A DNA stretch of 64,000 nt from Chitinimonas koreensis (lineage in GTDB: Bacteria > Pseudomonadota > Gammaproteobacteria > Burkholderiales > Chitinimonadaceae), in NCBI RefSeq assembly GCF_014353015.1, contig NZ_CP060704.1, positions 3,497,001-3,561,000 of the forward strand. The letters are read 5' to 3'. Below are positions 48,202 to 56,512 of this stretch, one piece after another. The number at the start of each line of letters is the position of its first letter. Within the stretch, counting starts at the first letter, position 1. A program made the position numbers and the translations under genes. The notes below the pieces were generated by a model. It was not told where the DNA came from, ran no database searches, and saw nothing but the letters and a program-made list of their open reading frames with translations.

Positions 48202-50295
48202 ATGGATTCCCCATTGGCCGCCCGTTTCGATGCAGGAAACCGCCCCTCCTCCGCCCAGTGGTCCTATACCGCCGCGCTGCTCAACCGCTTCGGCGATGCG
48301 CTGCTGGCATTCGACAAGCAGCTGGTCTGCCGCATCGCCAATGCGTCGGCGCTGGAGCTCCTCGGCACCTCGGCCGATCACGTCACCGGATTGCACGCCC
48401 GCCAGGTCTACCCGCCCGAGCACGTCGACCGCGTGGTGGCGCAGCTCGAAGCCGCGCTCGGCGGCGAGGTGAGCCGCACGCGCGCCTGGCGCGATCTGCC
48501 CAGCGTGGGCCGCCGCTGCCTCGACGCCCGGGTCGAGCCCTGCCTCGACGCCGACGGCCGCATCGTCGGCGCGCTGCACAGCGCGCGCGACGTCACCGAG
48601 GTGGCCGAGGCCGAAGAACGCGCCCGGCTGGCCATGATGATGTTCGAGCACACCACCGAGGGCCTGATGGTGCTCGGCGCCGACCGCCGCGTGCGGTTGG
48701 TCAACCCGGCCTTCTCGGCGCTGACCGGCTATCCGCCCGGCGAGGTGCTCGGCGAGCGGCCCGACCTGCTGGTGGCCGGCGGTACCCAGAACCACAATCC
48801 CTACCTCGACATCTGGCACGCGCTCGAATACGACGGCACCTGGCAGGGCGAGGTGATCTACCGCGGCCGCGACGGCAAGCTGCTGCCGACCTGGCAGACG
48901 GTGGTACGGGTGCGCGACGGCGAGGGCGACCTCGAGCACTACCTGGCCATCTTCACCGACCTGAGCGAGCGCCAGCGCTTCGAGCAGCAGCTCGAGCGGC
49001 TGGCCTACTACGACGTGCTGACCAGCCTGCCCAACCGCGCGCTGCTGTCCGACCGGATCGCCCAGGCGATCTCGCGCGCCGAGCGCACCGGCGGCGGCCT
49101 GGCCCTGCTGTTCGTCGACCTCGACCGCTTCAAGGTGATCAACGACACGCTGGGCAACAGCCAGGGCGACCGCCTGCTGCGCGCGGTATCGCAGCGGCTG
49201 GGCGAGGCGGCCGACGACGGCGCCACGGTGAGCCGCTACGGCGCCGACCAGTTCCTGCTGCTGCTGCCCGAGCTCGGCAGCCCCGACCAGGCGGCCACCC
49301 AGGCCGGCCGCCTCTTGCTGGCGCTGGCCGCGCCACACGAGGCCGGCGGCCAGACCCTGACGGTGACCGCCAGCATCGGCATCGCGGTATTCCCCGACGA
49401 CGGCGAGGACCGCGAGACCCTGGTGCAGCACGCCGAGACCGCCATGCAGGCGGCCAAGCGCGCCGGCCGCAACACCTTCCGCTTCTTCACCCAGGACATG
49501 AACCAGCGCAGCGCCGAGTTCCTGCTGCTGGAGAACCACCTGCGCCAGGGCCTGGCGCGCGACGAGTTCCGCCTCTACTACCAGCCGCAGATCGACCTGA
49601 AGACGCGCAAGGTGATCGGCATGGAGGCGCTGATGCGCTGGCGCCATCCCGAGATGGGCCTGGTGCCGCCCAACCGCTTCATCCCGGCCGCCGAGGAATC
49701 GGGCCTGATCGTGCCGCTGGGCCGCTGGGCGATGAAGGAAGCCTGCCGCCAGAACAAGGCCTGGCAGGCGGCCGGCCTGTTGACCGCGCCGGTGGCGGTC
49801 AACGTGTCGGCGCGCCAGTTCGCCGAGCAGCTCGACGAGGTCGCCGCCGAGGCGCTGGCCGAGGCCGGCCTCGCGTCCGAATGGCTGGAGCTGGAGGTGA
49901 CCGAGAGCACGCTGATGGACGACGTCAACGAGGCGATCCTGACGCTGGGCAAGCTCAAGCGCATGGGCGTGCGGCTGGCGATCGACGACTTCGGCACCGG
50001 CTATTCCTCGCTCAGCTACCTCAAGCGCTTCCCGCTCGACAAGCTCAAGGTCGACCGCTCCTTCGTGATCGACATCCTCGACGACCCGGACGATGCCGCC
50101 ATCGCCGGCGCCATCGTCAGCCTGGCCAAGAACCTGCGCCTCACGGTGATCGCCGAGGGCGTCGAGACCGCCCAGCAGCTCGACTTCCTCGAACAGCTCG
50201 GCTGCGACGAGATGCAGGGCTTCCTGGTCGCGGCGCCGCTGCCGGCCGAGAAGGTGGCCGACTTCCTGGCCGACTGGCATTCGGGGAAGGTCTGA
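48202..50295 (+). CDS. PAS-PAS-GGDEF-EAL protein, probable c-di-GMP phosphodiesterase
   Basis: A 697-residue cytoplasmic signalling protein. Two PAS domains (~20-145 and ~145-270) precede a GGDEF domain whose signature is degenerate (SRYGADQF in place of GGDEF) and an EAL domain with an intact motif set: MEALMRW, NVSARQF, LEVTESTLMDD, IDDFGTGYSSLSYLKRFP, DKLKVDRSF and AEGVET. I infer that it degrades c-di-GMP and that the GGDEF part, if anything, binds GTP as a regulator. I chose the ATG at 48202 (MDSPLAARF); no strong ribosome binding site is seen. A REP-like pair follows the gene. Confidence 0.9.
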   Translation: MDSPLAARFDAGNRPSSAQWSYTAALLNRFGDALLAFDKQLVCRIANASALELLGTSADHVTGLHARQVYPPEHVDRVVAQLEAALGGEVSRTRAWRDLPSVGRRCLDARVEPCLDADGRIVGALHSARDVTEVAEAEERARLAMMMFEHTTEGLMVLGADRRVRLVNPAFSALTGYPPGEVLGERPDLLVAGGTQNHNPYLDIWHALEYDGTWQGEVIYRGRDGKLLPTWQTVVRVRDGEGDLEHYLAIFTDLSERQRFEQQLERLAYYDVLTSLPNRALLSDRIAQAISRAERTGGGLALLFVDLDRFKVINDTLGNSQGDRLLRAVSQRLGEAADDGATVSRYGADQFLLLLPELGSPDQAATQAGRLLLALAAPHEAGGQTLTVTASIGIAVFPDDGEDRETLVQHAETAMQAAKRAGRNTFRFFTQDMNQRSAEFLLLENHLRQGLARDEFRLYYQPQIDLKTRKVIGMEALMRWRHPEMGLVPPNRFIPAAEESGLIVPLGRWAMKEACRQNKAWQAAGLLTAPVAVNVSARQFAEQLDEVAAEALAEAGLASEWLELEVTESTLMDDVNEAILTLGKLKRMGVRLAIDDFGTGYSSLSYLKRFPLDKLKVDRSFVIDILDDPDDAAIAGAIVSLAKNLRLTVIAEGVETAQQLDFLEQLGCDEMQGFLVAAPLPAEKVADFLADWHSGKV

Positions 50296-50316
50296 CTGCC
50301 CGCGGCGTTTTCTTGC

Positions 50317-50380
50317 AGGAGCGGCTTCAGCCGCGAAGGCGCAGTGATCTCTTCGGCGATTCGCGGCTGAAGCCGCTCCT
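50317..50380. repeat. REP-like inverted pair after the EAL gene
   Basis: Arms aggagcggcttcagccgcga (50317-50336) and its exact reverse complement (50361-50380) flank a 24-base spacer. The same arm occurs singly at 45731. Confidence 0.75.
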
Positions 50381-50432
50381 CCAGGATCGCCCTGGACCTC
50401 CGTCGATGCCCTTGCCTGCTCGGCTTAAAACG

Positions 50433-50460
50433 ACAAAACCGGCCTTTCGGCCGGTTTTGT
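50433..50460. terminator. Bidirectional terminator between EAL and GIN-domain genes
   Basis: The stem acaaaaccggcc/ggccggttttgt is flanked by A and T runs on both sides and serves two convergent genes. Confidence 0.8.
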
Positions 50461-50501
50461 CTTGCTGCATGCCCGGTCGCGCAGGCGCCGGTCGCCGGGC
50501 G

Positions 50502-51374
50502 CTATTCCTCGACCGACAGGTTCTTGCCGCTCAATTCCTGCTTGGCCGGCGAGCCGTGCACCGTGAGGTCGCCCGAGCCGCTGGCGCGCGCCTTGACCGA
50601 CTGCTTGGCGTAGGCCTCGATATTGCCCGAGCCGACCAGCTCGAGCTCGGCGTCCTCGGCCTGCAGCTGGCCCAGTTCCAGGTCGCCCGAGCCCATCACC
50701 TTGCCGCTGAGCGTGCGCGCGGTGCCGTTGGCGCTGACGCGGCCCGAGCCGTTCACCGCGACCTCGAAGCGCTCGACCTCGATGCGGCCGAGATCGACGT
50801 CGCCCGAACCCATCAGCTCGACCTTGGCCTGGCTCGGCATCAGCCCGTCGCCGGACAGGTCGCCCGAACCGACCAGCCGCAGCGTGAGCTTGCCGACCTT
50901 GCCGCCGAGCCGGGTATCGCCCGAGCCGGTGCTCTCGACCGCCAGGTCGCCGCCGGCCAGGCCGGCGAGGTCCACGTCGCCCGAACCGGTGTGCGTCAGC
51001 GCCTCGACCGACGGCGTGACCAGGGTCACCTTGAACGGGTGGTTGGTCGAGAAGCTGCCCTCGGTGCGGATCGTCAGCGTGTCGCCGGTCTGCTCGGTAT
51101 GGATCATGGACAGCAGGTTCTCGTCGGCCTCGACCGTCAGGCTCGGCGTCGAGCCGATGCGGATGTCGACGTCCACGCTGCCGGTGGCCTGCACCTTCTT
51201 CACCGCGGCGACCGTGCGCGTCTCGGACTTGATCGTGCCGTTGCCGTGCACGCCGCCGACGCTGCCGATCGAGACGTGCACCTTCTTCACGTCGCCGCTC
51301 TTCTCGTCATGGTCGACATCGATGCTGCACGCGGCGAGCGGCAGGCAGAGCACCAACAACAGGCTGGTTCTCAT
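50502..51374 (-). CDS. GIN-domain (DUF2807) lipoprotein
   Basis: A 290-residue exported lipoprotein: signal MRTSLLLVLCLPLAACSIDV with lipobox LAAC. The body is a right-handed beta-helix of the head-GIN/DUF2807 type, with eight or more turns each carrying GSGD or a variant (HTGSGDVDLAG, STGSGDTRLGG, MGSGDVDLG, MGSGDLELG, ASGSGDLTVHG). Function in this family is unclear; an adhesive or surface structural role is often suggested. I chose the ATG at 51374, after ggagagg, rather than the GTG/ATG 15 bases upstream. Confidence 0.85.
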   Translation of the reverse strand: MRTSLLLVLCLPLAACSIDVDHDEKSGDVKKVHVSIGSVGGVHGNGTIKSETRTVAAVKKVQATGSVDVDIRIGSTPSLTVEADENLLSMIHTEQTGDTLTIRTEGSFSTNHPFKVTLVTPSVEALTHTGSGDVDLAGLAGGDLAVESTGSGDTRLGGKVGKLTLRLVGSGDLSGDGLMPSQAKVELMGSGDVDLGRIEVERFEVAVNGSGRVSANGTARTLSGKVMGSGDLELGQLQAEDAELELVGSGNIEAYAKQSVKARASGSGDLTVHGSPAKQELSGKNLSVEE

Positions 51375-51501
51375 GGTGGTCCTCTCCAAGTAAACATTCT
51401 TGACGGTATGTTATACCCGGAAGGCGGAAATTGCACGACCGGCCGTCCTCTCTGTGGCGAGCACCGCAAAAAGAGGCGGCGCCCTTCGGTCTCTCCAAAG
51501 C

Positions 51502-51564
51502 AGGTCGGACTCCAGTCCGACGACGATCGCAATCCGGCGGCGTCGTCGGACTGGAGTCCGACCT
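51502..51564. repeat. REP-like inverted repeat between GIN gene and cysB
   Basis: Two 24-bp arms (aggtcggactccagtccgac... and its exact reverse complement at 51541-51564) are separated by 15 bases. It is a fourth intergenic palindrome family in this window. Confidence 0.75.
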
Positions 51565-51602
51565 ACAGGTACGAAGCGGTGAGAAAGCGCCGTCAGCGCC
51601 CG

Positions 51603-52541
51603 TTATTCGTCGTCGCCGCGGTTGTTCAGCGCGCGCTCCACGATCGGCCGCGACAGGTGCGGCGCGAAGCGCTCGATGAAGGCATAGGTGTAGCCGCGCA
51701 GGTAGGCGTCGCGGCGGATACCGATATGGGTGGTCGACGGCTCGAACAGGTGGCTGGCGTCGATCGCGAACAGGCCGACGTCGCGCTGCACGTCGAAGGC
51801 CATGCTGGCGACGATGCCGATGCCCAGGCCGAGGCCGACGTAGGTCTTGATCACGTCGGTGTCGATCGCGGTCAGCACCACGTTGGGGGTGAGCCCCGCT
51901 TCCTCGAACGAGCGGTTGATCTTGGAACGGCCGGTGAAGGCGAAGTCGTAGGTGATGATCGGGTACTTGGCCACGTCCTCGATGCGCAGGCGGCCCTTCA
52001 CGTCGAGCAGCGGATGGTTGTCCGGCACGATGATGCTGCGGTTCCAGGCGTAGCAGTCGAGCATGGCGAGCTCGGGGAACTGGTCGATGCCCTCGGTGGC
52101 GATGGCGATGTCGGCCGAGCCGTCGAGCACGAATTCGCAGATCTGGGTCGGGCTGCCCTGCTTGATCGACAGCTTCACGCCCGGGTAGCGCGTCATGAAG
52201 TCGTGGATGGTCGGCGGCAGCGCGTAGCGCGCCTGGGTGTGGGTGGTGGCCACCACCAGGCTGCCTTCCTGCTCGTTGACGAATTCCTCGGCCACCCGCT
52301 TGAGGTTGCGCGCCTCGCGCAGGATGCGCTCGGAGATGGCGAGGATCTCGCGGCCCGGCGCGGTCACGTCGACCACCCGCTTGCCGTTGCGCACGAAGAC
52401 CTGCACGCCGAGCTCGTCCTCGAGCAGCCGGATCTGCTTGGAAATGCCCGGCTGCGAGGTGTGCAGCGCCTCGGCGGCATCCGAGACGTTGAGGCCCTGC
52501 TTGGCGACTTCGACGAGGTAACGCAGTTGTTGTAGTTTCAT
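51603..52541 (-). CDS. cysB: CysB-type LysR regulator of sulfur assimilation
   Basis: A 312-residue LysR regulator. N-terminal winged HTH (MKLQQLRYLVEVAKQGLNVS, then EALHTSQPGISKQIRLLEDE) and a C-terminal two-lobe sensor domain (TTHTQARYALPPTIHDF, SIKQGSPTQICEFVL, GLGLGIGIVASMAF) match CysB/Cbl, which senses N-acetylserine or sulfur limitation and activates cys genes. The ATG at 52541 is the conserved CysB start. It is divergent from the TSUP-cysH operon 168 bases away, a probable target. Confidence 0.92.
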   Translation of the reverse strand: MKLQQLRYLVEVAKQGLNVSDAAEALHTSQPGISKQIRLLEDELGVQVFVRNGKRVVDVTAPGREILAISERILREARNLKRVAEEFVNEQEGSLVVATTHTQARYALPPTIHDFMTRYPGVKLSIKQGSPTQICEFVLDGSADIAIATEGIDQFPELAMLDCYAWNRSIIVPDNHPLLDVKGRLRIEDVAKYPIITYDFAFTGRSKINRSFEEAGLTPNVVLTAIDTDVIKTYVGLGLGIGIVASMAFDVQRDVGLFAIDASHLFEPSTTHIGIRRDAYLRGYTYAFIERFAPHLSRPIVERALNNRGDDE

Positions 52542-52708
52542 GTCCCACCCTGGAATCCCGGCCCGCACTGCCGACGCGCGCCCCCGCGCCGCCGGTCCCG
52601 CCGCAGCCGAACGAAATAACCCTGCTTTATAAAATCTTAACACATCAGTCTTTTATGATTATTTGGACCGAGCGCTAACATCGCGGTCTTTGTCTCAGGC
52701 TGGACCCG

Positions 52709-53488
52709 ATGGATTTCGCCTACGTACTCTCCGGGCTCGCGGTTGGTTTCATCGTCGGCCTGACCGGCGTGGGCGGCGGCTCGCTGATGACGCCGATCCT
52801 GCTGTGGTTCGGCATCAACCCCGCCACCGCGGTCGGCACCGACCTGCTCTACGCCGCCATCACCAAGGGCGGCGGCGTGCTGGTGCACCAGCGCGCGGGC
52901 AATATCGACTGGAAGATCGCCGGCTGGCTGGCCGCCGGCAGCCTGCCCGCCTCGCTCGCCACGCTGGCCGTGCTGCACCTGTGGCACCCCGACGTCGCCA
53001 CCCTCAACGCGCTGATCAAGCAATCGCTGGGCATCGCCCTGGTGCTCACCGCGCTGGCCATCCTGTTCAAGCAGCGCCTCTTGGCGCTGACGCGCAACCC
53101 GGCCCGGCGCGAAGCCTCCGCCGCGGCCGGCCGCGCCCGCTACGCCGGCCAGCTGGCCACCGGCGTGCTGCTCGGCGTGCTGGTCACGCTGTCGTCGATC
53201 GGCGCCGGCGCCATCGGCACCATCGCGCTGTTCCTGCTGTTCCCGCTGATCCCGACCGCCCGCCTGGTCGGCACCGAGATCGCCCACGCTGTGCCGCTGA
53301 CGCTGGTGGCGGGCCTGGGCCACGCCGGCCTCGGCAACATCGACTGGTACCTGCTGGGCAACCTCCTGTGCGGTTCGCTGCCCGGCATCTGGATCGGCAG
53401 CCACCTGACCGGCCGGGTGCCCGACGGCGCGCTGCGGCCGGCGCTGGCATTGATGCTGGCGCTGGTCGGCCTCAAGCTGATGTGGTGA
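52709..53488 (+). CDS. TSUP/TauE-SafE family permease
   Basis: A 259-residue membrane protein with about eight hydrophobic segments. The N-terminal signature VGFIVGLTGVGGGSLMTPIL and its second-half counterpart (LLGVLVTLSSIGAGAIGTIA) mark the two repeats of the TSUP/TauE family of sulfite, sulfonate or thiosulfate transporters. It lies 50-65 bases upstream of cysH on the same strand and opposite cysB, so transport of sulfite or a sulfonate in sulfur assimilation is likely. Confidence 0.88.
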   Translation: MDFAYVLSGLAVGFIVGLTGVGGGSLMTPILLWFGINPATAVGTDLLYAAITKGGGVLVHQRAGNIDWKIAGWLAAGSLPASLATLAVLHLWHPDVATLNALIKQSLGIALVLTALAILFKQRLLALTRNPARREASAAAGRARYAGQLATGVLLGVLVTLSSIGAGAIGTIALFLLFPLIPTARLVGTEIAHAVPLTLVAGLGHAGLGNIDWYLLGNLLCGSLPGIWIGSHLTGRVPDGALRPALALMLALVGLKLMW

Positions 53489-53538
53489 CGCCACCCGACC
53501 GTATTCCCCTGACCGCCCGCAGAGGCGGCGACCCCGTC

Positions 53539-54273
53539 ATGGAGCCCCGAACCATGGAAACCGTCCTTCCCCCGGCCCTCGAGGCCAAGCTCGCGCACAC
53601 CGTCGCGCAGCTGCAGCGCATCGCCGCCGAACACGCGCCGGCGGTGTTCGCCAATTCGCTCGGCGCCGAGGACATGGTGCTGACCGACCTGATCGCCCGC
53701 CACGGCATCGCGATCGACATCTTCAGCCTCGACACCGGCCGCCTGCCGGCCGAGACCTACGACCTGATGCAGCGGACCGCCGAGGCCTACCCGGCGGTGC
53801 CGGTGAAGGTCTACTTCCCGCGCGCCGAATCGGTCGAGGCCTACGTCAACGTGCAGGGCATCAACGCCTTCTACCAGTCGATCGAGGCGCGCAAGGAATG
53901 CTGCCGCATCCGCAAGCTCGAGCCGCTGGCGCGCGCGCTGACCGGCCGCCAGGCCTGGGTCACCGGCCTGCGGCGCGAGCAGTCGACCACCCGCACCGAC
54001 ATGCAGGAACAGGAATGGGACGCCGGCAACGGCCTGCAGAAATTCAACCCGCTGCTGGAGTGGACCGAGCGCGAGGTGTGGGACTACATCAAGGCCTACG
54101 CCGTGCCCTACAACGCGCTGCACGACCGCCACTACCCGAGCATCGGCTGCGCGCCGTGCACGCGCGCGATCGCGGTCGGCGAAGACGTGCGCGCCGGCCG
54201 CTGGTGGTGGGAGAACCCGGAGAACAAGGAGTGCGGCCTGCACGCCAAGGTCAGCATGCTGCCGCCGCGCTGA
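53539..54273 (+). CDS. cysH: Phosphoadenylyl/adenylyl-sulfate reductase
   Basis: A CysH of about 240 residues that reduces activated sulfate to sulfite with thioredoxin. The PP-loop-like nucleotide region includes FANSLGAEDMVLTDLI and FSLDTGRLPAETYDLM. Two cysteine pairs, KECCRIRKLEPL and GCAPCTRAI, ligate a [4Fe-4S] cluster and indicate the APS-reductase type rather than the cluster-free enterobacterial PAPS enzyme; the C-terminal catalytic cysteine is in KECGLHAKV. The start may be the ATG at 53539 or 53554 (METVLPPAL). It is probably co-transcribed with the TSUP gene and controlled by CysB. Confidence 0.93.
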   Translation: MEPRTMETVLPPALEAKLAHTVAQLQRIAAEHAPAVFANSLGAEDMVLTDLIARHGIAIDIFSLDTGRLPAETYDLMQRTAEAYPAVPVKVYFPRAESVEAYVNVQGINAFYQSIEARKECCRIRKLEPLARALTGRQAWVTGLRREQSTTRTDMQEQEWDAGNGLQKFNPLLEWTEREVWDYIKAYAVPYNALHDRHYPSIGCAPCTRAIAVGEDVRAGRWWWENPENKECGLHAKVSMLPPR

Positions 54274-54347
54274 GGCGAGGCCGGACGGCCGCGGACGCCG
54301 CCGATTTGCGGCGCCCCGGCGCTTGCGGCATAATGCGCACCCTTCGC

Positions 54348-54438
54348 GGAGAGATGGATGAGTGGTTTAAGTCGCACGCCTGGAAAGCGTGTATAGGTTA
54401 ATAGCCTATCGGGGGTTCGAATCCCCCTCTCTCCGCCA
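54348..54438 (+). tRNA. tRNA-Ser (GGA)
   Basis: A 91-nt class II tRNA with a 7-bp acceptor stem (ggagaga/tctctcc), discriminator G and encoded CCA. The anticodon loop ctGGAaa reads UCC codons. The long variable arm (tataggttaatagcctatc) is typical of tRNA-Ser, and the T-loop is ggttcgaatcc. Confidence 0.97.
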
Positions 54439-54449
54439 GCATTCGAAGA

Positions 54450-54475
54450 AAAGCCCTGAACGATTTCAGGGCTTT
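54450..54475 (+). terminator. Terminator after tRNA-Ser
   Basis: The stem aaagccctga/tcagggcttt with loop acgatt is followed by a T-rich tail. Confidence 0.85.
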
Positions 54476-54624
54476 TGCTTTTCCCCCCGCCCTACCCCGC
54501 CTGGCCGCGGCGATCTCCAGCCGCGCCCCGCCGCCGTTCCATCGCCGATTCCTTGATCGCGGACAGATCGCCGCCGCCCGCCCGCGCGGACAATGTCGCC
54601 ATTCCATCCTGCGACGAGCCCGCC

Positions 54625-55155
54625 ATGCCCAATCCCGGCCCCGATCTCGCCCCCGATCTCGCCCCCGGCTTCGATCATCCGGTCGAGCTCCTGCTGAGCT
54701 GCCACGACAAGGTCCGGCGCTTCGCCGGGCTGAGCCTGCGGCTCGACCTGCACCTGGCCCGCCACGGCACCGACGAGGAGGCCGCCACCGCGGCGCGCAA
54801 CGTGTTGCGCTATTTCGACCTGGCGGCGCCGCTGCACCATGCCGACGAGGAGGAAGACCTGTTCCCCGCCCTGCGCCGGCTCGGCGACCCCGCGCTCGAT
54901 GCGGCGCTGGCGGCGCTCGAAGCCGAGCACGGCGAGCTCGACGCGCTGTGGCGGGCGGTGCGGCCCTGGCTCGAGGCCGTGGCGCAGCAGGGCCTGCCGG
55001 TGCGGCCGGCCGAGCTCGACGAATTCGCCCGCCGCTATCCCGACCATGCCCGGCGCGAGGAGGGCGAACTCTACCCGGCCGCGCAACGGCTGGCACCCGA
55101 GGTGCTGGCCGCGATCGGCCGCAACATGCGGCAACGCCGGGGAGCGCGGACATGA
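54625..55155 (+). CDS. Hemerythrin-domain protein
   Basis: A 176-residue HHE/hemerythrin-like protein. Iron ligand positions are suggested by FDHPVELLLSCHDKVRRF, LAAPLHHADEEEDLFPAL (H...E-x-x-x-x), EAEHGELDALW and the C-terminal YPDHARREEGELYPAA. Such proteins bind O2 or NO or repair iron centres (YtfE/RIC-like). It overlaps nnrS by 4 bases and heads the nitric-oxide cluster, so a role in nitrosative stress is likely. I chose the ATG at 54625 (MPNPGPDL); longer in-frame starts read into the tRNA terminator region. Confidence 0.85.
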   Translation: MPNPGPDLAPDLAPGFDHPVELLLSCHDKVRRFAGLSLRLDLHLARHGTDEEAATAARNVLRYFDLAAPLHHADEEEDLFPALRRLGDPALDAALAALEAEHGELDALWRAVRPWLEAVAQQGLPVRPAELDEFARRYPDHARREEGELYPAAQRLAPEVLAAIGRNMRQRRGART

Positions 55156-56354
55156 GCTTGACCGTGTTCGAAACCGCCGCCCCGACGCCGCGATCGGCCA
55201 TCCGCCGCCTGCTCGAGGTGCCGCACCGGCTCTACTTCAGCGCCGGCGTGCTGGCCGTGCTGACCCTGGCCGCCTGGTGGGCCGTGCGCCTCGCCGCGCC
55301 GGCCGGCGGCGGCTACCCGGCCATGCTGGTGCATGCGCTGCTGATGCCGCTCGGGGTGTTCCCGCTGTTCATGCTGGGCTTCATCTTCACCGCTGGCCCG
55401 CGCTGGCTCGACGTGCCGGCTCCGGGCCGGCATGCGCCGCTGGCGCTCGGCTACTTCAGCGGCCTGCTGTTGGCGCTGGCCGGCTTCGGCCGCGGCGGCA
55501 GCTGGCCGGCGGCCGGCCTGCTGCTGATGCAGCTGAGCTGGAGCTTGGCGGCGCTGCGCTGGCTGCAATGCATCGGCCGCAGCCGAGCGGCCGACAAGCG
55601 CCATGCGCTGCGGCTGTTCTACGCCATGCTGGCCGGCTCGGTCGCGCTGATGCTGGCGCTGCTGTGGGTGCGCTCGGGCGAGGGCATGCTGTGGTGGCAA
55701 TGCCGCCAGCTGACGCTGTGGGGCTTCCTGCTGCCGGTGTTCCTGATCGTCTGCCACCGCATGATCCCGTTCTTCACCCATTCGGCGCTGCCCGCCATTG
55801 CGCCGTGGCGGCCGGCCTGGCTGCTCGACGGCTGGCTGCTGGCCTGCGCCGGCCTGGCCGTCGTCGGCCTCGCCGGCGTGCCACAGCTGGAAGCGGCGCT
55901 GGCCTTCGCGCTGGCGGCCAGCCTCGGCTGGGCGAGCTGGCGCTGGGGACTGGCGACCAGCCTGGGCAACCGGCTGCTGGCCATGCTGCACCTGTCGTTC
56001 GCCTGGCTGGCGCCGGCGCTGCTGCTGCAGGGGCTGGCCGCGCTCGGCCTGCAGGTCGGCGCAGCGCCGGCCCACGCGCTGGGAATGGGCTTCTGCTGCA
56101 CCATGCTGGTCGGCTTCGTCACCCGCGTCAGCCTCGGCCACAGCGGCCGCCAGCTGCAGGCCGACAACGTCTACTGGGCGATCTACCTGGGGCTGCACGC
56201 GGTGGCGCTGCTGCGCGTCGCGGCCGCCCTGTTCGGCCTGCCGCCGGCCTGGCTGCACCTGGCCTCGGTCGGCTGGCTGCTGTTGATGCTGGCCTGGGCC
56301 TGCCGCGTGCTGCCGATCTACTGGCGCGCCCGCGTCGACGGCAAGCCGGGCTGA
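55152..56354 (+). CDS. nnrS: NnrS-family membrane protein
   Basis: A 400-residue integral membrane protein with about 12 hydrophobic helices. Family marks include the N-terminal PHRLYFSAGVLAVL, HALLMPLGVFPLFMLGFIFT, CHRMIPFFTHSAL and GFCCTMLVGFVTRVSLGHSG. NnrS is a heme- and copper-containing protein that protects cells against nitric oxide, often encoded beside NO reductases. Its ATG overlaps the hemerythrin gene stop (ATGA). A terminator follows, then the NO reductase gene with its own operator region. Confidence 0.92.
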   Translation: MSLTVFETAAPTPRSAIRRLLEVPHRLYFSAGVLAVLTLAAWWAVRLAAPAGGGYPAMLVHALLMPLGVFPLFMLGFIFTAGPRWLDVPAPGRHAPLALGYFSGLLLALAGFGRGGSWPAAGLLLMQLSWSLAALRWLQCIGRSRAADKRHALRLFYAMLAGSVALMLALLWVRSGEGMLWWQCRQLTLWGFLLPVFLIVCHRMIPFFTHSALPAIAPWRPAWLLDGWLLACAGLAVVGLAGVPQLEAALAFALAASLGWASWRWGLATSLGNRLLAMLHLSFAWLAPALLLQGLAALGLQVGAAPAHALGMGFCCTMLVGFVTRVSLGHSGRQLQADNVYWAIYLGLHAVALLRVAAALFGLPPAWLHLASVGWLLLMLAWACRVLPIYWRARVDGKPG

Positions 56355-56377
56355 AACCGTCCCTTTCCGCAACTCGA

Positions 56378-56403
56378 AAAACCGCGCCACGGCGCGGTTT
56401 TTT
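56378..56403 (+). terminator. Terminator after nnrS
   Basis: The stem aaaccgcgcc/ggcgcggttt is followed by T6; it separates nnrS from the norB promoter. Confidence 0.8.
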
Positions 56404-56410
56404 CATGGGC

Positions 56411-56450
56411 TTGAGCGCGGTCAAGAAAACATGCACTGCCAATGCAACTT
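56411..56450 (+). promoter_or_regulatory. FNR/Dnr-like and NsrR-like sites upstream of norB
   Basis: ttgagcgcggtcaa (56411-56424) resembles an FNR/Dnr box. aacatgcactgccaatgcaa (from 56428), with cttt-type ends to 56450, resembles the NsrR palindrome (consensus halves about AAGATGCATTT). Both lie 60-100 bases before the norB ATG. Confidence 0.55.
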
Positions 56451-56512
56451 CAAATCGCGCGCCGTAGGATGACCTGCATCGCCATCCCGATCCCAACCCC
56501 TGCGAGGACATC

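Noticed and set aside
48141..52535. 1464-residue rightward frame spanning the EAL, GIN and cysB genes
   Set aside because: It crosses three supported genes on both strands plus terminators and repeats; the composition is Arg/Ala-rich with no domain.
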